Assembly: GCA_027063105.1 (NCBI GenBank)
Contig: JAMOSL010000008.1
Location: 1-19,761 of the forward strand
Direction of reading: 5' to 3'
Length of the DNA: 19,761 nucleotides
From: Campylobacteraceae bacterium
GTDB taxonomy: Bacteria; Campylobacterota; Campylobacteria; Campylobacterales; Sulfurovaceae
Each line of letters opens with the position of its first letter. Positions within the stretch are counted from its first letter, which is position 1. The position numbers were made by a program, and so were the translations under genes. Below are positions 13,449-19,761 of the stretch, one piece after another. The notes under the pieces are model-generated. The model made no database searches and had not been told where the DNA came from. It saw nothing but the letters and a program-made list of their open reading frames with translations.

Positions 13449-13681
13449 TGGCAATAAAGATGAAAATCAAGAAAGGCGATAAAGTTCAAGTTATCGCTGG
13501 TGATGATAAAGGTACAACAGCAGAAGTTCTTAGAGTTATTACAAAAAAACAAGCTGTAATTGTTGCAGGTTGTAAAATAGCAAAGAAAGCTGTTAAACCA
13601 AGTGAAGAAAATAAAGAGGGTGGATTTGATTCTAAAGAGATGCCTATCCATATCTCAAATGTTAAAAAAGTAGAGGACTAA
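13448..13681 (+). CDS. rplX: 50S ribosomal protein L24
   Basis: KOW-domain assembly initiator of the 50S subunit. The core KIKKGDKVQVIAGDDKGTTAEVL is the KOW motif region, followed by CKIAKKAVKPSEENKEGGF. An upstream in-frame ATG at 13442 is only one base from the GGAGG (13436-13440), too close to use. The ATG at 13448 is seven bases away, overlaps the rplN stop by one base and gives the family N-terminus MAIKMKIKKGD, so it is chosen (77 residues). Confidence 0.95.
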   Translation: MAIKMKIKKGDKVQVIAGDDKGTTAEVLRVITKKQAVIVAGCKIAKKAVKPSEENKEGGFDSKEMPIHISNVKKVED

Positions 13682-13685
13682 TCTT

Positions 13686-14231
13686 ATGAGCAGAATGAAG
13701 CAAAAGTATTTAGACATAGTTCCTGCACTTAGAGAAGATTGTGCTATTGCTAATGCAATGCAAACTCCTAAGTTAGAGAAAATAGTTATTAGTGTTGGTA
13801 TTGGTGAAGAGGGTAAGGATAATAAACTTACTCAAAATATGACTGATACTATCTCTCTAATTGCTGGACAAAAAGCTGTTATCGTTATGGCTAAAAAATC
13901 TGTTGCTGGTTTTAAAGCAAGAGAGGGAGCTCCAAGTGGTATTAAAGTAACTCTTAGAGGTGAAAATATGTATAACTTCTTTGATAAACTTGTATCAATT
14001 GCACTTCCTAGAGTAAAAGACTTTAGAGGTGTTCCACGAAAAGGTTTTGATGGTAGAGGAAGTTATAACTTTGGTCTTCAAGAGCAGTTAATGTTCCCAG
14101 AAGTTGTTTATGACAAAATTATCAAGACACATGGTATGAACATTACTGTTGTAACAAGTGTACAAGATGACAAACAGGCATTTACTCTTTTAGAAAAGTT
14201 GGGTATGCCTTTCGCTAAAGGGAGAAAATAA
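13686..14231 (+). CDS. rplE: 50S ribosomal protein L5
   Basis: Carries 5S rRNA into the central protuberance together with L18. The 181 residues contain IVISVGIGEEGKDNK, GQKAVIVMAKKSVAGFKAREG, LPRVKDFRGVPRKGFDGRGSYNFGLQEQ-type sequence and a terminal FTLLEKLGMPFAKG. A GAGGAC binding site precedes the ATG. The stop overlaps the S14 gene by one base. Confidence 0.97.
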   Translation: MSRMKQKYLDIVPALREDCAIANAMQTPKLEKIVISVGIGEEGKDNKLTQNMTDTISLIAGQKAVIVMAKKSVAGFKAREGAPSGIKVTLRGENMYNFFDKLVSIALPRVKDFRGVPRKGFDGRGSYNFGLQEQLMFPEVVYDKIIKTHGMNITVVTSVQDDKQAFTLLEKLGMPFAKGRK

Positions 14232-14416
14232 TGGCTAAGAAGTCAATGATTAACAAACAACAGCGAAAACCTAAATTTGCTGTTAGAGCTTATACAAGAT
14301 GTTCAATTTGTGGTAGACCACATTCAGTTTACAGAGATTTCGGTATTTGCCGTATCTGTTTAAGAAAAATGGCCAATGAAGGTCTTATTCCAGGCATGCG
14401 AAAAGCAAGCTGGTAG
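14231..14416 (+). CDS. rpsZ: 30S ribosomal protein S14, zinc-binding type
   Basis: Short (61-residue) S14 with a complete zinc ribbon: Cys24 and Cys27 in CSIC, Cys40 and Cys43 in CRIC. It is thus the C+ form rather than the 101-residue zinc-free form. The remaining sequence (KFAVRAYTRC, GLIPGMRKASW) is canonical. It sits between rplE and rpsH, the standard place. Some databases call it rpsN. A zinc-free paralog elsewhere in the genome cannot be judged. Confidence 0.97.
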   Translation: MAKKSMINKQQRKPKFAVRAYTRCSICGRPHSVYRDFGICRICLRKMANEGLIPGMRKASW

Positions 14417-14431
14417 TTGAAGGATTAACAG

Positions 14432-14827
14432 ATGATGACAGATATGATTGCAGACTCTCTTACTCGAATAAGAAATGCTGCACAACGAAGATTGGATGTA
14501 ACAACACTTTTACACTCAAAAAGTATTGAAGCAATTGTTTCTATTCTTGTGGAGAAGGGTTACCTTGAGAGTTTCAAAGTAAAAGAAGATGGTGTTAAAA
14601 AGACAATTAAAGTTGTTTTAAAATATGATGATAATGGTTCTAGTGTAATTAATGAGATGAAAAAAATCTCTAAGCCAGGTAGACGAGTTCACCAAGCTAA
14701 AGATGCTATTAGAACATTTAAAAATGGTTATGGAACACTAGTTGTTTCTACAAGTCAAGGTGTACTTCCTAATGATGAAGCGTTTAAGCGTGGAATCGGT
14801 GGTGAAGTTATCTGTAGTATCTGGTAA
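14432..14827 (+). CDS. rpsH: 30S ribosomal protein S8
   Basis: Binds 16S rRNA helix 21 and, in E. coli, represses the spc operon. Landmarks are MTDMIADSLTRIRNA, KPGRRVHQAKD and STSQGVLPNDEAFKRGIGGEVICSIW. Two neighbouring ATGs (14432, 14435) are possible. AAGGA at 14420-14424 is seven bases from the first, so 131 residues is preferred. It follows rpsZ by 15 bases. Confidence 0.96.
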   Translation: MMTDMIADSLTRIRNAAQRRLDVTTLLHSKSIEAIVSILVEKGYLESFKVKEDGVKKTIKVVLKYDDNGSSVINEMKKISKPGRRVHQAKDAIRTFKNGYGTLVVSTSQGVLPNDEAFKRGIGGEVICSIW

Positions 14828-14838
14828 GGAGGTAGTTT

Positions 14839-15375
14839 ATGTCTAGAGTAGGAAAACGACCTGTTACAGTAGCAAATGGAATTGAAGTATCAGTAGATGG
14901 TACTGTAGTTGTTGCTAAAAAAGGAAACTTAGAAAAAAGATTAGAGACTCATGGAAGAGTTAGTATTTCTGTTGATGGTGCTGAAGTAACATTTACTAGA
15001 AATGGTGAAGATAAAGAGAGTTCAGCATATTGGGGAACTTATAGAGCTTTATTTAATAATATCATTATTGGACTTGACAAAGGTTTTGAAAAATCTTTAG
15101 AAATCAATGGTGTTGGTTATAGAGCATCTGTTTCAGGTAAAGTTTTGAATCTTCAATTGGGTCACTCTCATGATATTAATTTTGATATTCCAGAGGGTCT
15201 TGATGTTACTGTTGTTAAAAATATTATTACAATTAAAGGTAGTGATAAACAAGTAGTAGGTCAAGCAGCAGCAGAGATTAGAGACTTTAGACCACCAGAG
15301 CCATACAAAGGTAAGGGTGTTAAGTATACTGATGAAGTTATTATCAGAAAAGCTGGTAAAGCAGCTGGGAAGTAG
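14839..15375 (+). CDS. rplF: 50S ribosomal protein L6
   Basis: Lies near the sarcin-ricin loop and factor-binding site. The protein has 178 residues, starting MSRVGKRPVTVANGIEV, with the two-repeat fold and the signature RPPEPYKGKGVKY at 151-163. The AAGGAGGT binding site (14826-14833) is a full match to the anti-Shine-Dalgarno sequence and the strongest in the operon. Confidence 0.97.
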   Translation: MSRVGKRPVTVANGIEVSVDGTVVVAKKGNLEKRLETHGRVSISVDGAEVTFTRNGEDKESSAYWGTYRALFNNIIIGLDKGFEKSLEINGVGYRASVSGKVLNLQLGHSHDINFDIPEGLDVTVVKNIITIKGSDKQVVGQAAAEIRDFRPPEPYKGKGVKYTDEVIIRKAGKAAGK

Positions 15376-15384
15376 GGGTAGTAT

Positions 15385-15741
15385 ATGTTAAAAAGTATTC
15401 AAAAAAGAAAAAATAGACTTCGTTCTCAAAGAAAAGCTAGAATTAGAGCTAATATCTTTGGTACGGTTGATACTCCAAGATTAACTATCTTTAAATCAAA
15501 CAAGCATATTTATGCTCAAATTGTTAATGATACAGAAGGTACTACTCTTGCATCAGTTGATGGAAGAAAATTAGGTCTTAAAGCTAATCGTGAAGATGCA
15601 AAAGCTGTAGCTAGAGAGTTTGCTAAAGAGTTATCTTCTAAAAATATTGAAAATGTTATTTTTGATAGAAATGGTTATCTTTATCACGGTGTTGTTGCAT
15701 CTTTTGCAGATGCTCTTAGAGAATCTGGCATTAAGTTTTAA
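15385..15741 (+). CDS. rplR: 50S ribosomal protein L18
   Basis: 5S rRNA binder in the central protuberance. The 118 residues have the basic N-terminal tail (MLKSIQKRKNRLRSQRK), then TPRLTIFKSNKHIYAQIVND, TTLASVDGR and the closing FDRNGYLYHGVVASFADALRESG, typical of L18. Confidence 0.97.
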   Translation: MLKSIQKRKNRLRSQRKARIRANIFGTVDTPRLTIFKSNKHIYAQIVNDTEGTTLASVDGRKLGLKANREDAKAVAREFAKELSSKNIENVIFDRNGYLYHGVVASFADALRESGIKF

Positions 15742-15751
15742 GGACACATGA

Positions 15752-16195
15752 ATGGAAAATATTAATAGAGAAGATTTTGAAGAAGCAATTGTAAACATTG
15801 GTAGAGTTACTAAGGTTGTAAAGGGTGGTAGAAGATTTAGATTTACTGCTCTGGTTGTTATTGGTGATAAAAATGGTACAGTTGGTTACGGATTTGGTAA
15901 GTCTAAAGAAGTTCCAGATGCTATTAAAAAAGCAGTTGATGATGCATTTAAAAACCTTGTAACAATTAATATCAAAGGTACAACTATTGCTCATGATATT
16001 GAACATAAGTTTAATGCAAGTCGTGTTGTACTTAGACCAGCATCAGAAGGTACTGGTGTTATTGCTGGTGGTGCTGCTAGACCTGTTATAGAATTAGCTG
16101 GTATCAAAGATATTTTAACTAAATCTATTGGTTCAAACAACCCAAATAACTTAGTAAGAGCTACAATTCAAGCCCTTACAAGAATTAAAGCGTAA
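15752..16195 (+). CDS. rpsE: 30S ribosomal protein S5
   Basis: Small-subunit protein that acts with S3 and S4 at the mRNA entry and in decoding fidelity. The N-terminal double-stranded-RNA-binding domain shows VVKGGRRFRFTALVVIGD, and the C-terminal half shows RPASEGTGVIAGGAARPVIELAGI. Length is 147 residues. AAGGA at 15740-15744 is seven bases before this ATG. An out-of-frame ATG at 15748, only three bases from the site, opens a five-codon reading frame and is probably not used. Confidence 0.97.
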   Translation: MENINREDFEEAIVNIGRVTKVVKGGRRFRFTALVVIGDKNGTVGYGFGKSKEVPDAIKKAVDDAFKNLVTINIKGTTIAHDIEHKFNASRVVLRPASEGTGVIAGGAARPVIELAGIKDILTKSIGSNNPNNLVRATIQALTRIKA

Positions 16196-16204
16196 GGAGT
16201 AGGT

Positions 16205-16603
16205 ATGTCATTACATAACTTACAACCAGCACCAGGTTCAACTCGTAATAGAAAAAGAGTAGGTCGTGGTCAAGGTTCAGGAACTGGTAAAACAGCAGGT
16301 CGTGGTAACAAAGGTCAAAAATCAAGAACAGGGTATAGTCGAAAAAGAGGTTTTGAAGGTGGGCAAATGCCACTTTATAAAAGACTTCCTAAAATCGGTT
16401 TTACATCTAAAGTTGAGAAACCTTATGTTATTAATGTAGAAAAAATTAAAGCCATAGCAGAGCTCGATGAGATTACTTTAGAGAGTATTAAATCGATTCA
16501 TAAGCTTGGCAAAACAGTAACTAGAGTCAAATTGATAGGTGCTAGTGCAAAAGATTTAGCATCTAAAATTAAAGACGAAGCTGTTACAACAAGCGGAAAA
16601 TAA
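16205..16603 (+). CDS. rplO: 50S ribosomal protein L15
   Basis: Late-assembly 50S protein. The glycine-rich basic N-terminus (LQPAPGSTRNRKRVGRGQGSGTGKTAGRG-like) and GFEGGQMPLYKRLPKIGF are the L15 signature. The 132-residue length is slightly short of the E. coli protein (144), the C-terminal domain being compact. An AAGGAG site (16194-16199) precedes the ATG. Confidence 0.96.
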   Translation: MSLHNLQPAPGSTRNRKRVGRGQGSGTGKTAGRGNKGQKSRTGYSRKRGFEGGQMPLYKRLPKIGFTSKVEKPYVINVEKIKAIAELDEITLESIKSIHKLGKTVTRVKLIGASAKDLASKIKDEAVTTSGK

Positions 16604-16604
16604 G

Positions 16605-17867
16605 ATGGGTAATGCTTTAACTCAAAAGATTCTAGTAACTCTAGGATTTCTTTTTGCTTATAGAGTTTTAGCTTATATCCCAACACCAGGTGTTGATATG
16701 GCAGTTATCAAAGAATTCTTTGATAGCAACTCCAACAATGCCTTGGGATTAGCCAATATGTTCAGTGGAAATGCTATAGAAAGACTTAGTATTATTTCCT
16801 TAGGTATTATGCCTTATATTACAGCCTCAATCGTTATGGAACTTCTTGCAGCTACTTTTCCAACTCTTGGTCAAATGAAAAAAGAGAGAGATGGTATGCA
16901 AAAATATATGCAAATCATTCGTTATTTCACTATTTTTATTACTGTAGTACAAGCTATTGGTGTATCTATGGGACTTCAGAGTATGACAGGTAGAAGTGGG
17001 CAGAGTGCTATAATGATTGATCCTACTACATTTACTATATTAGCTACATTCTCTATGCTTGCAGGAACAATGCTTCTTATGTGGATTGGTGAACAGATTA
17101 CTCAAAAAGGTATAGGTAATGGTATATCATTAATTATCTTTGCTGGTATTGTATCTGGAATTCCATCAGCTATATCAAATACGATTAGAGCTGTAAATGC
17201 TGGAGAGATGAACTTTATATTAGTCTTAGCAATTTTAGCAATTATGCTTTTAACTATATTTGTAATTATATATATTGAATTAGGCGAGAGAAGAGTACCT
17301 ATTTCATATTCGAGAAAAACAATAATGCAAAATCAGAATAAAAGAGTAATGAACTATATTCCTGTAAAGATTAACCTTTCAGGTGTTATTCCTCCTATTT
17401 TTGCTTCTGCTGTTTTGATGTTTCCGTTAACTATGTTACAATCAAGTACAAATCCAATTATGACGGCTATTGCTGATACTTTAGCTCCTGGTGGAATCAC
17501 TTTCAATGTAGTTACATTTATTATGGTTGTATTTTTTGCATTTTTCTATGCATCAATTGCATTTAATGCTAAAGATATTTCAGATAATTTAAAACGACAA
17601 GGTGGGTTTATTCCTGGTGTAAGACCTGGAGAACACACTAAAGAGTTTTTAAATGAAGTAGCTAGTAGATTAACCACTTCAGGTTCTTTATATCTGGCAA
17701 TAATATCAACTGTACCATTTATATTTATTAATAGTCTTGGAGCTTCGTTCTATTTTGGTGGAACAGCTGTTTTAATTGTTGTTCAAGTTGCTCTTGATAC
17801 AATGCGTAAGATAGAGGCACAAAGAACTATGAATCAATATGAAACCTTAGGGAATGTAGGTCTTTAA
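16605..17867 (+). CDS. secY: Protein translocase channel subunit SecY
   Basis: Pore of the SecYEG translocon in the inner membrane. The 420-residue protein has ten predicted membrane helices. The N-terminus QKILVTLGFLFAYRVLAYIP is the family form, and NMFSGNAIERLSIISLGIMPYITASI covers the plug and helix 2 region. The cytoplasmic loop GERRVPISYSRK (227-238) and the ribosome- and SecA-contacting loop GGFIPGVRPGEHT (333-345) are present. The start is one base after the rplO stop and the end overlaps map by one base (TAATG). Confidence 0.97.
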   Translation: MGNALTQKILVTLGFLFAYRVLAYIPTPGVDMAVIKEFFDSNSNNALGLANMFSGNAIERLSIISLGIMPYITASIVMELLAATFPTLGQMKKERDGMQKYMQIIRYFTIFITVVQAIGVSMGLQSMTGRSGQSAIMIDPTTFTILATFSMLAGTMLLMWIGEQITQKGIGNGISLIIFAGIVSGIPSAISNTIRAVNAGEMNFILVLAILAIMLLTIFVIIYIELGERRVPISYSRKTIMQNQNKRVMNYIPVKINLSGVIPPIFASAVLMFPLTMLQSSTNPIMTAIADTLAPGGITFNVVTFIMVVFFAFFYASIAFNAKDISDNLKRQGGFIPGVRPGEHTKEFLNEVASRLTTSGSLYLAIISTVPFIFINSLGASFYFGGTAVLIVVQVALDTMRKIEAQRTMNQYETLGNVGL

Positions 17868-18622
17868 TGGCTATTGCACTTCGTAAACCTGACGAAATCA
17901 CCAAGCTTAGAAAAGCTGGTGAGATTGTTGGGAAAACATTAAATTATCTTAAAAACAGTGTTAAAAGTGGTATGACTCTTAAAGAGGTTGATGCTATGGG
18001 TGAAGCTTATATTAGAGATTTAGGGGCTATACCATCATTCAAAGGGTTATATGGCTTTCCAGCTTCAGTTTGTACCTCTCTTAATGAAGTTGTTATCCAT
18101 GGAGTTCCAACAGATTATCGTTTAGTAGACGGTGATGTTTTGGGACTTGATATTGGTACTAAATTAGATGGTTATTTCGGTGATGCTGCGATTACTATGG
18201 GAATTGGAAATATTTCTCCAGAAGATGAAGCAGTTATTAACTGCTCTAGAGATGTTCTTTATGAAGCAATAGGCTCAATTAGAGTAGGTATGCGATTTAA
18301 AGAGTTATCTAAAATTCTTGAAGATGGTATTACAAGTAGAGGATTTGTACCTCTACGAGACTATTGTGGTCACGGAATAGGTACAAAACCACATGATGAA
18401 CCCAATATCCCAAACTACTTAGATGGCAAAGCTAATCAAGGTCCAAAGATAAAGAATGGAATGGTTTTTTGTCTTGAACCTATGGTTTGTCAAAAGAGTA
18501 GTAATCCTGTTTTGCTAGATGACAAGTGGTCAGTTTTGAGTGAAGATAATCTTAGAACTAGTCATTATGAACATCAAGTTGCAGTGGTAGATGGAAAAGC
18601 AATAATTTTAACAAAAGTATAA
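17867..18622 (+). CDS. map: Methionine aminopeptidase, type I
   Basis: Removes initiator methionine from nascent proteins. The 251-residue protein has all seven expected catalytic and metal residues of type Ia enzymes: His78, Asp95, Asp106, His169, His176, Glu204 and Glu235. The surrounding motifs LDIGTKLDGYFGDAA, CGHGIGTKPHDEPN and FCLEPM are canonical. There is no N-terminal extension. Its translation is probably coupled to secY, since only a weak TAGGT site is present. Confidence 0.97.
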   Translation: MAIALRKPDEITKLRKAGEIVGKTLNYLKNSVKSGMTLKEVDAMGEAYIRDLGAIPSFKGLYGFPASVCTSLNEVVIHGVPTDYRLVDGDVLGLDIGTKLDGYFGDAAITMGIGNISPEDEAVINCSRDVLYEAIGSIRVGMRFKELSKILEDGITSRGFVPLRDYCGHGIGTKPHDEPNIPNYLDGKANQGPKIKNGMVFCLEPMVCQKSSNPVLLDDKWSVLSEDNLRTSHYEHQVAVVDGKAIILTKV

Positions 18623-18638
18623 AGATAAAAGGAAATAA

Positions 18639-18857
18639 ATGGCTAAAGATGATGTTATAGAGATTGATGGTAAAGTAGTAGAGGCATTGCCAAATGCTAC
18701 ATTTAGAGTAGAATTAGAGAATAAACATATAGTTTTATGTCATATTGCAGGGAAAATGAGAATGCATTATATTAAAATTCTTCCAGGTGATAAAGTAAAA
18801 GTTGAGTTGACTCCGTATAGTTTAGATAAAGGTAGAATTACTTTTAGATATAAATAG
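18639..18857 (+). CDS. infA: Translation initiation factor IF-1
   Basis: OB-fold factor that occupies the 30S A site during initiation. The 72 residues MAKDDVIEIDGKVVEALPNA to LDKGRITFRYK match IF-1 throughout, including the GKMRMHYIKILPGDKVKVELTPYSL core. AAAGGA at 18627-18632 precedes the start. It is the last gene of the operon and is followed by a hairpin. Confidence 0.97.
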   Translation: MAKDDVIEIDGKVVEALPNATFRVELENKHIVLCHIAGKMRMHYIKILPGDKVKVELTPYSLDKGRITFRYK

Positions 18858-18864
18858 GTCATTC

Positions 18865-18887
18865 AGAGTTTGTATTTTACAAACTCT
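18865..18887. terminator. Terminator hairpin after infA
   Basis: AGAGTTTGT (18865-18873) and ACAAACTCT (18879-18887) form a perfect 9-base stem with a 5-base loop (ATTTT), between the convergent infA and oxidoreductase stop codons. It can serve both strands. The trailing T-run is poor on either side, so efficiency is uncertain. Confidence 0.65.
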
Positions 18888-18891
18888 AATA

Positions 18892-19761
18892 TTAACTATT
18901 TAGTGCAGATTGAGCAGCTAAAACAATTGGATATGTTGTTGGTGCTGATGTTAAAAGTGGCTGAGTCGCAATTTGTAAAGATATAAGAGAATGTAATGTT
19001 ATCTTAGATTCAATAGCCAATCCAATAATATTTATTATTTCTCCTGCTTCCTTATCCCCAATAACTTGACCACCAATAATCTCTCCACTATCTCTCATAG
19101 CTATGAGCTTTACAAACTGTTTTGAAGCATCTGGTATTGTTTTAGGATGTCTATTTATGCCATTAGAAATACCTGATATATAATCTATATTTTCTTCATT
19201 AGCTCTTTTCTCAGTAACTCCAGCACTGGCAAAAACACGATTACCTATCATTGTCGAAAATATTGCAATAGTTCCATTAAAATCTTTCATATGCTTAATT
19301 TTATATAATGACCTACCAGCTATTCTAGCTTCTGCTGCAGATGTTGAAGCCAACATTACTTTAGAAGGTTCTTTTGTAATAAAATCTCTTCTTCCACAAC
19401 AATCTCCCACAGCAAAAATATCTTTGTTTCTAGTTCTCATAAATTCATTAACCCAAATACCATTATATCTTGCTAGTTTAACTCCAGCTTCTTTTGCCAA
19501 TGCTGTATTTGGTTGATAACCAGTCGCTAGGATGATAACTTCTGCATTTAAAATAGTTCCATCATCTAATTCAATACCTGTTGCTATATTGTTGTTTTCT
19601 GTAATATGTTTTGCATGTTGTCCTAGCTCCATTTTAACGCCTGACTTAATCATAATTTCTTCAGCTTCTATTGCCATATTCTCATCGAATGAAGCCCCCA
19701 AAATATGACGACCACCTACAATAGTTACATCTTTACCATCACTATTAAGCTCCATAGCCAT
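18892..19761 (-). CDS. FAD-dependent NAD(P)H disulfide-type oxidoreductase, 5'-truncated
   Basis: C-terminal two thirds of a pyridine nucleotide-disulfide oxidoreductase, of the NADH oxidase/CoA-disulfide reductase group. Visible are the end of the NAD(P)H-binding domain (AMEL then KDVTIV), the FAD-contacting ATGYQPN (79-85) and IFAVGDC (115-121), and a dimerization domain (about 160-289) ending TQPLLTSAPTTYPI. About 150 N-terminal residues, including the FAD-binding GxGxxG and the redox-active cysteine, lie beyond the right edge. The methionine at the edge is therefore almost certainly internal. Without the active-site cysteine, NADH oxidase, CoA-disulfide reductase and rubredoxin reductase-like roles cannot be separated. 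It converges on infA across the shared hairpin. Confidence 0.82.
   Translation of the reverse strand: MAMELNSDGKDVTIVGGRHILGASFDENMAIEAEEIMIKSGVKMELGQHAKHITENNNIATGIELDDGTILNAEVIILATGYQPNTALAKEAGVKLARYNGIWVNEFMRTRNKDIFAVGDCCGRRDFITKEPSKVMLASTSAAEARIAGRSLYKIKHMKDFNGTIAIFSTMIGNRVFASAGVTEKRANEENIDYISGISNGINRHPKTIPDASKQFVKLIAMRDSGEIIGGQVIGDKEAGEIINIIGLAIESKITLHSLISLQIATQPLLTSAPTTYPIVLAAQSALNS

Noticed and set aside
13286..13651. Reverse-strand open frame opposite rplN and rplX
   Set aside because: Antisense to two certain genes and without recognizable motifs.
19756..19761. ATG at the right edge as the start of the oxidoreductase
   Set aside because: It falls inside the NAD(P)H-binding domain and would remove the FAD-binding domain and catalytic cysteine, so the gene must continue beyond the edge.

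Overview
The window is low-GC DNA that reads as a chromosomal segment of a Campylobacterota (epsilonproteobacterial) bacterium. The basis is resemblance, from memory, of FabG, S10, L22, S8, L24 and SecY to Campylobacter-type proteins, together with A/T-rich promoters that have a clear TATAAT box but no clear -35 box. I do not assign a genus. No mobile element, CRISPR array, tRNA or rRNA gene was seen, and no intergenic gap exceeds about 190 bases.

Left flank (1-8060): A few codons of a reverse-strand gene (probable Gfo/Idh/MocA-type sugar-nucleotide oxidoreductase) run off the left edge. It is divergent from a SurA-like periplasmic chaperone gene at 123-941. That gene converges with a reverse-strand group read in the order TerB-like protein, fabG, OmpR-family response regulator, sensor kinase (3529 down to 928). 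Its members overlap or abut exactly, so they look translationally coupled. Divergent from this group is a pcm-like methyltransferase gene (3648-4277). It converges with a second coupled reverse-strand pair, a membrane GGDEF-EAL cyclic-di-GMP protein and a BatD-like protein (8060 down to 4279).

Centre and right (8186-18857): One long forward operon fuses the classical S10 and spc ribosomal protein operons: rpsJ, rplC, rplD, rplW, rplB, rpsS, rplV, rpsC, rplP, rpmC, rpsQ, rplN, rplX, rplE, zinc-type rpsN, rpsH, rplF, rplR, rpsE, rplO, then secY, map and infA. Gaps are 0-16 bases with several 1-14 base overlaps. One promoter with a short leader lies upstream of rpsJ, and a hairpin terminator follows infA. 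Together these genes make ribosomal proteins, the membrane translocation channel, the enzyme that trims initiator methionine, and initiation factor 1. The alpha-operon genes (rpsM, rpsK, rpsD, rpoA, rplQ) do not follow.

Right edge (18892-19761): a convergent, 5'-truncated FAD/NAD(P)H disulfide-type oxidoreductase gene of the NADH oxidase/CoA-disulfide reductase group.

The window is mostly housekeeping. The observations most worth a second look are the coupling of a two-component system to fabG, the coupling of a stand-alone BatD-like protein to a c-di-GMP enzyme, and hairpins at two convergent gene junctions. I did not find a clearly new biological system.
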